The notes under the pieces: generated by a model
The model's database searches: none
Seen by the model: the letters and a program-made list of their open reading frames with translations, nothing else
Told to the model about the DNA's origin: nothing
Shown here: positions 47,502 to 60,452 of the stretch, one piece after another
Position numbering within the stretch: position 1 is the first letter of the stretch
How the letters are laid out: each line of letters starts with the position of its first letter
Program-made: the position numbers and the translations under genes
NCBI RefSeq assembly: GCF_963576545.1
Contig: NW_026870461.1
Span: 417,140-481,139 of the forward strand
Direction of reading: 5' to 3'
DNA: 64,000 nucleotides
DNA from: Limanda limanda
Taxonomy: Eukaryota > Chordata > Actinopteri > Pleuronectiformes > Pleuronectidae

Positions 47502-50500
47502 GGAAAGTGGTTGCATCTGGACTAATTTGGGTCCTGCGGATCGATTGGTACCATCCCCGAGCTTGTACGACCTTCGGAAGAGGTCGACCGACGAAATTCC
47601 CCCAAATCTGAGGAGATATTCTTGAATAACTTTTTTTGTGAAGGTCGGAGATACTTGCAAGTAGGCTCTACCCCCACTAAATGGGGTAGCGCGCATCGAT
47701 CGGTACCATCCTTGAGCTTCTCCGACTTTCGGAAGGGTTAGGGTTAGGGTTAGGGATGAAAGCACATAGGAGAAAGAGATATTCTTGAATAACTTTTTTT
47801 GTGAAGGTCGGAGAGACTTGCAAGTAGGCTCTACCCCCACTAAATGGGGTTGCGCGCATCGATCGGTACCATCCTCGAGCTTCTCCGACTTTCGGAAGGG
47901 TTAGGGTTAGGGATGAAAGCACATAGGAGAAAGAGATATTCTTGAATAACTTTTTTTGTGAAGGTCGGAGAGACTTGGAAAGTGGTTGCATCTGGACTAA
48001 TTTGGGTCCTGCAGATCGATTGGTACCATCCCCGAGCTTGTACGACCTTCGGAAGAGGTCGACCGACGAAATTCCCCCAAATCTGAGGAGATATTCTTGA
48101 ATAACTTTTTTTGTGAAGGTCGGAGAGACTTGCAAGTAGGCTCTACCCCCACTAAATGGGGTAGCGCGCATCGATCGGTACCATCCTTGAGCTTCTCCGA
48201 CTTTCGGAAGGGTTAGGGTTAGGGTTAGGGATGAAAGCACATAGGAGAAAGAGATATTCTTGAATAACTTTTTTTGTGAAGGTCGGAGAGACTTGCAAGT
48301 AGGCTCTACCCCCACTAAATGGGGTTGCGCGCATCGATCGGTACCATCCTTGAGCTTCTCCGACTTTCGGAAGGGTTAGGGTTAGGGTTAGGGATGAAAG
48401 CACATAGGAGAAAGAGATATTCTTGAATAACTTTTTTTGTGAAGGTCGGAGAGACTTGGAAAGTGGTTGCATCTGGACTAATTTGGGTCCTGCAGATCGA
48501 TTGGTACCATCCCCGAGCTTGTACGACCTTCGGAAGAGGTCGACCGACGAAATTCCCCCAAATCTGAGGAGATATTCTTGAATAACTTTTTTTGTGAAGG
48601 TCGGAGAGACTTGCAAGTAGGCTCTACCCCCACTAAATGGGGTAGCGCGCATCGATCGGTACCATCCTTGAGCTTCTCCGACTTTCGGAAGGGTTAGGGT
48701 TAGGGTTAGGGATGAAAGCACATAGGAGAAAGAGATATTCTTGAATAACTTTTTTTGTGAAGGTCGGAGAGACTTGCAAGTAGGCTCTACCCCCACTAAA
48801 TGGGGTTGCGCGCATCGATCGGTACCATCCTTGAGCTTCTCCGACTTTCGGAAGGGTTAGGGTTAGGGTTAGGGATGAAAGCACATAGGAGAAAGAGATA
48901 TTCTTGAATAACTTTTTTTGTGAAGGTCGGAGAGACTTGGAAAGTGGTTGCATCTGGACTAATTTGGGTCCTGCGGATCGATTGGTACCATCCCCGAGCT
49001 TGTACGACCTTCGGAAGAGGTCGACCGACGAAATTCCCCCAAATCTGAGGAGATATTCTTGAATAACTTTTTTTGTGAAGGTCGGAGATACTTGCAAGTA
49101 GGCTCTACCCCCACTAAATGGGGTAGCGCGCATCGATCGGTACCATCCTTGAGCTTCTCCGACTTTCGGAAGGGTTAGGGTTAGGGTTAGGGATGAAAGC
49201 ACATAGGAGAAAGAGATATTCTTGAATAACTTTTTTTGTGAAGGTCGGAGAGACTTGCAAGTAGGCTCTACCCCCACTAAATGGGGTTGCGCGCATCGAT
49301 CGGTACCATCCTTGAGCTTCTCCGACTTTCGGAAGGGTTAGGGTTAGGGATGAAAGCACATAGGAGAAAGAGATATTCTTGAATAACTTTTTTTGTGAAG
49401 GTCGGAGAGACTTGGAAAGTGGTTGCATCTGGACTAATTTGGGTCCTGCAGATCGATTGGTACCATCCCCGAGCTTGTACGACCTTCGGAAGAGGTCGAC
49501 CGACGAAATTCCCCCAAATCTGAGGAGATATTCTTGAATAACTTTTTTTGTGAAGGTCGGAGAGACTTGCAAGTAGGCTCTACCCCCACTAAATGGGGTA
49601 GCGCGCATCGATCGGTACCATCCTTGAGCTTCTCCGACTTTCGGAAGGGTTAGGGTTAGGGTTAGGGATGAAAGCACATAGGAGAAAGAGATATTCTTGA
49701 ATAACTTTTTTTGTGAAGGTCGGAGAGACTTGCAAGTAGGCTCTACCCCCACTAAATGGGGTTGCGCGCATCGATCGGTACCATCCTTGAGCTTCTCCGA
49801 CTTTCGGAAGGGTTAGGGTTAGGGTTAGGGATGAAAGCACATAGGAGAAAGAGATATTCTTGAATAACTTTTTTTGTGAAGGTCGGAGAGACTTGGAAAG
49901 TGGTTGCATCTGGACTAATTTGGGTCCTGCAGATCGATTGGTACCATCCCCGAGCTTGTACGACCTTCGGAAGAGGTCGACCGACGAAATTCCCCCAAAT
50001 CTGAGGAGATATTCTTGAATAACTTTTTTTGTGAAGGTCGGAGAGACTTGCAAGTAGGCTCTACCCCCACTAAATGGGGTAGCGCGCATCGATCGGTACC
50101 ATCCTTGAGCTTCTCCGACTTTCGGAAGGGTTAGGGTTAGGGTTAGGGATGAAAGCACATAGGAGAAAGAGATATTCTTGAATAACTTTTTTTGTGAAGG
50201 TCGGAGAGACTTGCAAGTAGGCTCTACCCCCACTAAATAGGGTTGCGCGCATCGATCGGTACCATCCTTGAGCTTCTCCGACTTTCGGAAGGGTTAGGGT
50301 TAGGGTTAGGGATGAAAGCACATAGGAGAAAGAGATATTCTTGAATAACTTTTTTTGTGAAGGTCGGAGAGACTTGGAAAGTGGTTGCATCTGGACTAAT
50401 TTGGGTCCTGCAGATCGATTGGTACCATCCCCGAGCTTGTACGACCTTCGGAAGAGGTCGACCGACGAAATTCCCCCAAATCTGAGGAGATATTCTTGAA

Positions 50501-53500
50501 TAACTTTTTTTGTGAAGGTCGGAGAGACTTGCAAGTAGGCTCTACCCCCACTAAATGGGGTAGCGCGCATCGATCGGTACCATCCTTGAGCTTCTCCGAC
50601 TTTCGGAAGGGTTAGGGTTAGGGTTAGGGATGAAAGCACATAGGAGAAAGAGATATTCTTGAATAACTTTTTTTGTGAAGGTCGGAGAGACTTGCAAGTA
50701 GGCTCTACCCCCACTAAATGGGGTAGCGCGCATCGATCGGTACCATCCTTGAGCTTCTCCGACTTTCGGAAGGGTTAGGGTTAGGGTTAGGGATGAAAGC
50801 ACATAGGAGAAAGAGATATTCTTGAATAACTTTTTTTGTGAAGGTCGGAGAGACTTGGAAAGTGGTTGCATCTGGACTAATTTGGGTCCTGCAGATCGAT
50901 TGGTACCATCCCCGAGCTTGTACGACCTTCGGAAGAGGTCGACCGACGAAATTCCCCCAAATCTGAGGAGATATTCTTGAATAACTTTTTTTGTGAAGGT
51001 CGGAGAGACTTGCAAGTAGGCTCTACCCCCACTAAATGGGGTAGCGCGCATCGATCGGTACCATCCTTGAGCTTCTCCGACTTTCGGAAGGGTTAGGGTT
51101 AGGGTTAGGGATGAAAGCACATAGGAGAAAGAGATATTCTTGAATAACTTTTTTTGTGAAGGTCGGAGAGACTTTCAAGTAGGCTCTACCCCCACTAAAT
51201 GGGGTTGCGCGCATCGATCGGTACCATCCTTGAGCTTCTCCGACTTTCGGAAGGGTTAGGGTTAGGGTTAGGGATGAAAGCACATAGGAGAAAGAGATAT
51301 TCTTGAATAACTTTTTTTGTGAAGGTCGGAGAGACTTGGAAAGTGGTTGCATCTGGACTAATTTGGGTCCTGCGGATCGATTGGTACCATCCCCGAGCTT
51401 GTACGACCTTCGGAAGAGGTCGACCGACGAAATTCCCCCAAATCTGAGGAGATATTCTTGAATAACTTTTTTTGTGAAGGTCGGAGAGACTTGCAAGTAG
51501 GCTCTACCCCCACTAAATGGGGTAGCGCGCATCGATCGGTACCATCCTTGAGCTTCTCCGACTTTCGGAAGGGTTAGGGTTAGGGTTAGGGATGAAAGCA
51601 CATAGGAGAAAGAGATATTCTTGAATAACTTTTTTTGTGAAGGTCGGAGAGACTTGCAAGTAGGCTCTACCCCCACTAAATGGGGTTGCGCGCATCGATC
51701 GGTACCATCCTTGAGCTTCTCCGACTTTCGGAAGGGTTAGGGTTAGGGTTAGGGATGAAAGCACATAGGAGAAAGAGATATTCTTGAATAACTTTTTTTG
51801 TGAAGGTCGGAGAGACTTGGAAAGTGGTTGCATCTGGACTAATTTGGGTCCTGCAGATCGATTGGTACCATCCCCGAGCTTGTACGACCTTCGGAAGAGG
51901 TCGACCGACGAAATTCCCCCAAATCTGAGGAGATATTCTTGAATAACTTTTTTTGTGAAGGTCGGAGAGACTTGCAAGTAGGCTCTACCCCCACTAAATG
52001 GGGTAGCGCGCATCGATCGGTACCATCCTTGAGCTTCTCCGACTTTCGGAAGGGTTAGGGTTAGGGTTAGGGATGAAAGCACATAGGAGAAAGAGATATT
52101 CTTGAATAACTTTTTTTGTGAAGGTTGGAGAGACTTGCAAGTAGGCTCTACCCCCACTAAATGGGGTTGCGCGCATCGATCGGTACCATCCTTGAGCTTC
52201 TCCGACTTTCGGAAGGGTTAGGGTTAGGGTTAGGGATGAAAGCACATAGGAGAAAGAGATATTCTTGAATAACTTTTTTTGTGAAGGTCGGAGAGACTTG
52301 GAAAGTGGTTGCATCTGGACTAATTTGGGTCCTGCAGATCGATTGGTACCATCCCCGAGCTTGTACGACCTTCGGAAGAGGTCGACCGACGAAATTCCCC
52401 CAAATCTGAGGAGATATTCTTGAATAACTTTTTTTGTGAAGGTCGGAGAGACTTGCAAGTAGGCTCTACCCCCACTAAATGGGGTAGCGCGCATCGATCG
52501 GTACCATCCTTGAGCTTCTCCGACTTTCGGAAGGGTTAGGGTTAGGGTTAGGGATGAAAGCACATAGGAGAAAGAGATATTCTTGAATAACTTTTTTTGT
52601 GAAGGTCGGAGAGACTTGCAAGTAGGCTCTACCCCCACTAAATGGGGTAGCGCGCATCGATCGGTACCATCCTTGAGCTTCTCCGACTTTCGGAAGGGTT
52701 AGGGTTAGGGTTAGGGATGAAAGCACATAGGAGAAAGAGATATTCTTGAATAACTTTTTTTGTGAAGGTCGGAGAGACTTGGAAAGTGGTTGCATCTGGA
52801 CTAATTTGGGTCCTGCAGATCGATTGGTACCATCCCCGAGCTTGTACGACCTTCGGAAGAGGTCGACCGACGAAATTCCCCCAAATCTGAGGAGATATTC
52901 TTGAATAACTTTTTTTGTGAAGGTCGGAGAGACTTGCAAGTAGGCTCTACCCCCACTAAATGGGGTAGCGCGCATCGATCGGTACCATCCTTGAGCTTCT
53001 CCGACTTTCGGAAGGGTTAGGGTTAGGGTTAGGGATGAAAGCACATAGGAGAAAGAGATATTCTTGAATAACTTTTTTTGTGAAGGTCGGAGAGACTTGC
53101 AAGTAGGCTCTACCCCCACTAAATGGGGTAGCGCACATCGATCGGTACCATCCTTGAGCTTCTCCGACTTTCGGAAGGGTTAGGGTTAGGGTTAGGGATG
53201 AAAGCACATAGGAGAAAGAGATATTCTTGAATAACTTTTTTTGTGAAGGTCGGAGAGACTTGGAAAGTGGTTGCATCTGGACTAATTTGGGTCCTGCGGA
53301 TCGATTGGTACCATCCCCGAGCTTGTACGACCTTCGGAAGAGGTCGACCGACGAAATTCCCCCAAATCTGAGGAGATATTCTTGAATAACTTTTTTTGTG
53401 AAGGTCGGAGAGACTTGCAAGTAGGCTCTACCCCCACTAAATGGGGTAGCGCGCATCGATCGGTACCATCCTTGAGCTTCTCCGACTTTCGGAAGGGTTA

Positions 53501-54223
53501 GGGTTAGGGTTAGGGATGAAAGCACATAGGAGAAAGAGATATTCTTGAATAACTTTTTTTGTGAAGGTCGGAGAGACTTGCAAGTAGGCTCTACCCCCAC
53601 TAAATGGGGTAGCGCGCATCGATCGGTACCATCCTTGAGCTTCTCCGACTTTCGGAAGGGTTAGGGTTAGGGTTAGGGATGAAAGCACATAGGAGAAAGA
53701 GATATTCTTGAATAACTTTTTTTGTGAAGGTCGGAGAGACTTGGAAAGTGGTTGCATCTGGACTAATTTGGGTCCTGCAGATCGATTGGTACCATCCCCG
53801 AGCTTGTACGACCTTCGGAAGAGGTCGACCGACGAAATTCCCCCAAATCTGAGGAGATATTCTTGAATAACTTTTTTTGTGAAGGTCGGAGAGACTTGCA
53901 AGTAGGCTCTACCCCCACTAAATGGGGTAGCGCGCATCGATCGGTACCATCCTTGAGCTTCTCCGACTTTCGGAAGGGTTAGGGTTAGGGTTAGGGATGA
54001 AAGCACATAGGAGAAAGAGATATTCTTGAATAACTTTTTTTGTGAAGGTCGGAGAGACTTGCAAGTAGGCTCTACCCCCACTAAATGGGGTAGCGCACAT
54101 CGATCGGTACCATCCTTGAGCTTCTCCGACTTTCGGAAGGGTTAGGGTTAGGGTTAGGGATGAAAGCACATAGGAGAAAGAGATATTCTTGAATAACTTT
54201 TTTTGTGAAGGTCGGAGAGACTT
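47502..54223 (+). repeat. Regular AAB HOR block 9
   Basis: B starts at 47502, 47977, 48458, 48939, 49414, 49895, 50376, 50857, 51338, 51819, 52300, 52781, 53262 and 53743. Short A monomers start at 47820 and 49257. The change gagatactt in the tails of B 47502 and B 48939 marks a 1437-bp duplication. A 50213 has aaatagggttg, and the tail of A 51012 ends gactttcaag into A 51175. Confidence 0.94.
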
Positions 54224-54541
54224 GGAAAGTGGTTGCATCTGGACTAATTTGGGTCCTGCAGATCGATTGGTACCATCCCCGAGCTTGTACGACCTTCGGA
54301 AGAGGTCGACCGACGAAATTCCCCCAAATCTGAGGAGATATTCTTGAATAACTTTTTTTGTGAAGGTCGGAGAGACTTGCAAGTAGGCTCTACCCCCACT
54401 AAATGGGGTAGCGCGCATCGATCGGTACCATCCTTGAGCTTCTCCGACTTTCGGAAGGGTTAGGGTTAGGGTTAGGGATGAAAGCACATAGGAGAAAGAG
54501 ATATTCTTGAATAACTTTTTTTGTGAAGGTCGGAGAGACTT
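54224..54541 (+). repeat. AB-dimer unit (318 bp)
   Basis: B 54224-54378 is followed by a single A (54379-54541), then B at 54542. It lies in a region where the gcgcacatcg mark alternates between successive second A monomers (53099, 54061, 55341, 56303). Confidence 0.93.
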
Positions 54542-57500
54542 GGAAAGTGGTTGCATCTGGACTAATTTGGGTCCTGCGGATCGATTGGTACCATCCCCGA
54601 GCTTGTACGACCTTCGGAAGAGGTCGACCGACGAAATTCCCCCAAATCTGAGGAGATATTCTTGAATAACTTTTTTTGTGAAGGTCGGAGAGACTTGCAA
54701 GTAGGCTCTACCCCCACTAAATGGGGTAGCGCGCATCGATCGGTACCATCCTTGAGCTTCTCCGACTTTCGGAAGGGTTAGGGTTAGGGTTAGGGATGAA
54801 AGCACATAGGAGAAAGAGATATTCTTGAATAACTTTTTTTGTGAAGGTCGGAGAGACTTGCAAGTAGGCTCTACCCCCACTAAATGGGGTAGCGCGCATC
54901 GATCGGTACCATCCTTGAGCTTCTCCGACTTTCGGAAGGGTTAGGGTTAGGGTTAGGGATGAAAGCACATAGGAGAAAGAGATATTCTTGAATAACTTTT
55001 TTTGTGAAGGTCGGAGAGACTTGGAAAGTGGTTGCATCTGGACTAATTTGGGTCCTGCAGATCGATTGGTACCATCCCCGAGCTTGTACGACCTTCGGAA
55101 GAGGTCGACCGACGAAATTCCCCCAAATCTGAGGAGATATTCTTGAATAACTTTTTTTGTGAAGGTCGGAGAGACTTGCAAGTAGGCTCTACCCCCACTA
55201 AATGGGGTAGCGCGCATCGATCGGTACCATCCTTGAGCTTCTCCGACTTTCGGAAGGGTTAGGGTTAGGGTTAGGGATGAAAGCACATAGGAGAAAGAGA
55301 TATTCTTGAATAACTTTTTTTGTGAAGGTCGGAGAGACTTGCAAGTAGGCTCTACCCCCACTAAATGGGGTAGCGCACATCGATCGGTACCATCCTTGAG
55401 CTTCTCCGACTTTCGGAAGGGTTAGGGTTAGGGTTAGGGATGAAAGCACATAGGAGAAAGAGATATTCTTGAATAACTTTTTTTGTGAAGGTCGGAGAGA
55501 CTTGGAAAGTGGTTGCATCTGGACTAATTTGGGTCCTGCAGATCGATTGGTACCATCCCCGAGCTTGTACGACCTTCGGAAGAGGTCGACCGACGAAATT
55601 CCCCCAAATCTGAGGAGATATTCTTGAATAACTTTTTTTGTGAAGGTCGGAGAGACTTGCAAGTAGGCTCTACCCCCACTAAATGGGGTAGCGCGCATCG
55701 ATCGGTACCATCCTTGAGCTTCTCCGACTTTCGGAAGGGTTAGGGTTAGGGTTAGGGATGAAAGCACATAGGAGAAAGAGATATTCTTGAATAACTTTTT
55801 TTGTGAAGGTCGGAGAGACTTGCAAGTAGGCTCTACCCCCACTAAATGGGGTAGCGCGCATCGATCGGTACCATCCTTGAGCTTCTCCGACTTTCGGAAG
55901 GGTTAGGGTTAGGGTTAGGGATGAAAGCACATAGGAGAAAGAGATATTCTTGAATAACTTTTTTTGTGAAGGTCGGAGAGACTTGGAAAGTGGTTGCATC
56001 TGGACTAATTTGGGTCCTGCAGATCGATTGGTACCATCCCTGAGCTTGTACGACCTTCGGAAGAGGTCGACCGACGAAATTCCCCCAAATCTGAGGAGAT
56101 ATTCTTGAATAACTTTTTTTGTGAAGGTCGGAGAGACTTGCAAGTAGGCTCTACCCCCACTAAATGGGGTAGCGCGCATCGATCGGTACCATCCTTGAGC
56201 TTCTCCGACTTTCGGAAGGGTTAGGGTTAGGGTTAGGGATGAAAGCACATAGGAGAAAGAGATATTCTTGAATAACTTTTTTTGTGAAGGTCGGAGAGAC
56301 TTGCAAGTAGGCTCTACCCCCACTAAATGGGGTAGCGCACATCGATCGGTACCATCCTTGAGCTTCTCCGACTTTCGGAAGGGTTAGGGTTAGGGTTAGG
56401 GATGAAAGCACATAGGAGAAAGAGATATTCTTGAATAACTTTTTTTGTGAAGGTCGGAGAGACTTGGAAAGTGGTTGCATCTGGACTAATTTGGGTCCTG
56501 CGGATCGATTGGTACCATCCTTGAGCTTGTACGACCTTCGGAAGAGGTCGACCGACGAAATTCCCCCAAATCTGAGGAGATATTCTTGAATAACTTTTTT
56601 TGTGAAGGTCGGAGAGACTTGCAAGTAGGCTCTACCCCCACTAAATGGGGTAGCGCGCATCGATCGGTACCATCCTTGAGCTTCTCCGACTTTCGGAAGG
56701 GTTAGGGTTAGGGTTAGGGATGAAAGCACATAGGAGAAAGAGATATTCTTGAATAACTTTTTTTGTGAAGGTCGGAGAGACTTGCAAGTAGGCTCTACCC
56801 CCACTAAATGGGGTTGCGCGCATCGATCGGTACCATCCTTGAGCTTCTCCGACTTTCGGAAGGGTTAGGGTTAGGGATGAAAGCACATAGGAGAAAGAGA
56901 TATTCTTGAATAACTTTTTTTGTGAAGGTCGGAGAGACTTGAAAAGTGGTTGCATCTGGACTAATTTGGGTCCTGCGGATCGATTGGTACCATCCCCGAG
57001 CTTGTACGACCTTCGGAAGAGGTCGACCGACGAAATTCCCCCAAATCTGAGGAGATATTCTTGAATAACTTTTTTTGTGAAGGTCGGAGAGACTTGCAAG
57101 TAGGCTCTACCCCCACTAAATGGGGTAGCGCGCATCGATCGGTACCATCCTTGAGCTTCTCCGACTTTCGGAAGGGTTAGGGTTAGGGTTAGGGATGAAA
57201 GCACATAGGAGAAAGAGATATTCTTGAATAACTTTTTTTGTGAAGGTCGGAGAGACTTGCAAGTAGGCTCTACCCCCACTAAATGGGGTAGCGCACATCG
57301 ATCGGTACCATCCTTGAGCTTCTCCGACTTTCGGAAGGGTTAGGGTTAGGGTTAGGGATGAAAGCACATAGGAGAAAGAGATATTCTTGAATAACTTTTT
57401 TTGTGAAGGTCGGAGAGACTTGGAAAGTGGTTGCATCTGGACTAATTTGGGTCCTGCGGATCGATTGGTACCATCCTTGAGCTTGTACGACCTTCGGAAG

Positions 57501-59657
57501 AGGTCGACCGACGAAATTCCCCCAAATCTGAGGAGATATTCTTGAATAACTTTTTTTGTGAAGGTCGGAGAGACTTGCAAGTAGGCTCTACCCCCACTAA
57601 ATGGGGTAGCGCGCATCGATCGGTACCATCCTTGAGCTTCTCCGACTTTCGGAAGGGTTAGGGTTAGGGTTAGGGATGAAAGCACATAGGAGAAAGAGAT
57701 ATTCTTGAATAACTTTTTTTGTGAAGGTCGGAGAGACTTGCAAGTAGGCTCTACCCCCACTAAATGGGGTTGCGCGCATCGATCGGTACCATCCTTGAGC
57801 TTCTCCGACTTTCGGAAGGGTTAGGGTTAGGGATGAAAGCACATAGGAGAAAGAGATATTCTTGAATAACTTTTTTTGTGAAGGTCGGAGAGACTTGAAA
57901 AGTGGTTGCATCTGGACTAATTTGGGTCCTGCGGATCGATTGGTACCATCCCCGAGCTTGTACGACCTTCGGAAGAGGTCGACCGACGAAATTCCCCCAA
58001 ATCTGAGGAGATATTCTTGAATAACTTTTTTTGTGAAGGTCGGAGAGACTTGCAAGTAGGCTCTACCCCCACTAAATGGGGTAGCGCGCATCGATCGGTA
58101 CCATCCTTGAGCTTCTCCGACTTTCGGAAGGGTTAGGGTTAGGGTTAGGGATGAAAGCACATAGGAGAAAGAGATATTCTTGAATAACTTTTTTTGTGAA
58201 GGTCGGAGAGACTTGCAAGTAGGCTCTACCCCCACTAAATGGGGTTGCGCGCATCGATCGGTACCATCCTTGAGCTTCTCCGACTTTCGGAAGGGTTAGG
58301 GTTAGGGTTAGGGATGAAAGCACATAGGAGAAAGAGATATTCTTGAATAACTTTTTTTGTGAAGGTCGGAGAGACTTGGAAAGTGGTTGCATCTGGACTA
58401 ATTTGGGTCCTGCGGATCGATTGGTACCATCCCCGAGCTTGTACGACCTTCGGAAGAGGTCGACCGACGAAATTCCCCCAAATCTGAGGAGATATTCTTG
58501 AATAACTTTTTTTGTGAAGGTCGGAGAGACTTGCAAGTAGGCTCTACCCCCACTAAATGGGGTAGCGCGCATCGATCGGTACCATCCTTGAGCTTCTCCG
58601 ACTTTCGGAAGGGTTAGGGTTAGGGTTAGGGATGAAAGCACATAGGAGAAAGAGATATTCTTGAATAACTTTTTTTGTGAAGGTCGGAGAGACTTGCAAG
58701 TAGGCTCTACCCCCACTAAATGGGGTTGCACGCATCGATCGGTACCATCTTTGAGCTTCTCCGACTTTCGGAAGGGTTAGGGTTAGGGTTAGGGATGAAA
58801 GCACATAGGAGAAAGAGATATTCTTGAATAACTTTTTTTGTGAAGGTCGGAGAGACTTGGAAAGTGGTTGCATCTGGACTAATTTGGGTCCTGCGGATCG
58901 ATTGGTACCATCCCCGAGCTTGTACGACCTTCGGAAGAGGTCGACCGACGAAATTCCCCCAAATCTGAGGAGATATTCTTGAATAACTTTTTTTGTTAAG
59001 GTCGGAGAGACTTGCAAGTAGGCTCTACCCCCACTAAATGGGGTAGCGCGCATCGATCGGTACCATCCTTGAGCTTCTCCGACTTTCGGAAGGGTTAGGG
59101 TTAGGGTTAGGGATGAAAGCACATAGGAGAAAGAGATATTCTTGAATAACTTTTTTTGTGAAGGTCGGAGAGACTTGCAAGTAGGCTCTACCCCCACTAA
59201 ATGGGGTTGCGCGCATCGATCGGTACCATCCTTGAGCTTCTCCGACTTTCGGAAGGGTTAGGGTTAGGGTTAGGGATGAAAGCACATAGGAGAAAGAGAT
59301 ATTCTTGAATAACTTTTTTTGTGAAGGTCGGAGAGACTTGGAAAGTGGTTGCATCTGGACTAATTTGGGTCCTGCGGATCGATTGGTACCATCCCCGAGC
59401 TTGTACGACCTTCGGAAGAGGTCGACCGACGAAATTCCCCCAAATCTGAGGAGATATTCTTGAATAACTTTTTTTGTGAAGGTCGGAGAGACTTGCAAGT
59501 AGGCTCTACCCCCACTAAATGGGGTAGCGCGCATCGATCGGTACCATCCTTGAGCTTCTCCGACTTTCGGAAGGGTTAGGGTTAGGGTTAGGGATGAAAG
59601 CACATAGGAGAAAGAGATATTCTTGAATAACTTTTTTTGTGAAGGTCGGAGAGACTT
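54542..59657 (+). repeat. Regular AAB HOR block 10
   Basis: B starts at 54542, 55023, 55504, 55985, 56466, 56941, 57422, 57897, 58378, 58859 and 59340. Short A monomers start at 56784 and 57740. B 58859 has gttaagg in its tail, A 58696 has ccatctttgagc. Confidence 0.94.
56466..58377 (+). repeat. Tandem duplication of two HORs (956-bp offset)
   Basis: Shared marks are ccatccttgagcttg in B 56466 and B 57422, ttgaaaagtgg at B 56941 and B 57897, the short A at 56784 and 57740, and the equal unit lengths of 475 and 481 bp. Confidence 0.9.
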
Positions 59658-60452
59658 GCAAGTAGCTCTACCCCCACTAAATGGGGTTGCGCGCATCGAT
59701 CGGTACCATCCTTGAGCTTCTCCGACTTTCGGAAGGGTTAGGGTTAGGGTTAGGGATGAAAGCACATAGGAGAAAGAGATATTCTTGAATAACTTTTTTG
59801 TGAAGGTCGGAGAGACTTGGAAAGTGGTTGCATCTGGACTAATTTGGGTCCTGCAGATCGATTGGTACCATCCCCGAGCTTGTACGACCTTCGGAAGAGG
59901 TCGACCGACGAAATTCCCCCAAATCTGAGGAGATATTCTTGAATAACTTTTTTGTGAAGGTCGGAGAGACTTGCAAGTAGGCTCTACCCCCACTAAATGG
60001 GGTAGCGCGCATCGATCGGTACCATCCTTGAGCTTCTCCGACTTTCGGAAGGGTTAGGGTTAGGGTTAGGGATGAAAGCACATAGGAGAAAGAGATATTC
60101 TTGAATAACTTTTTTTGTGAAGGTCGGGAGAGACTTGCAAGTAGGCTCTACCCCCACTAAATGGGGTTGCGCGCATCGATCGGTACCATCCTTGAGCTTC
60201 TCCGACTTTCGGAAGGGTTAGGGTTAGGGTTAGGGATGAAAGCACATAGGAGAAAGAGATATTCTTGAATAACTTTTTTTGTGAAGGTCGGAGAGACTTG
60301 GAAAGTGGTTGCATCTGGACTAATTTGGGTCCTGCAGATCGATTGGTACCATCCCCGAGCTTGTACGACCTTCGGAAGAGGTCGACCGACGAAATTCCCC
60401 CAAATCTGAGGAGATATTCTTGAATAACTTTTTTGTGAAGGTCGGAGAGACT
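59658..60452 (+). repeat. HOR segment with six single-base indels
   Basis: Monomers are A 59658 (161 bp), B 59819 (154 bp), A 59973 (164 bp), A 60137 (163 bp) and B 60300 (153 bp). Changes are loss of one G in gtaggctc (near 59665), six T instead of seven in the tails near 59796, 59951 and 60432, an extra G in gtcggag (near 60127) and loss of one T in gacttgc (near 60452). All are in mononucleotide runs. Apart from the 1-bp loss shared by A 24639 and A 25600, I found no other 1-bp length change in the window. A local consensus error is the simplest explanation. Confidence 0.9.
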
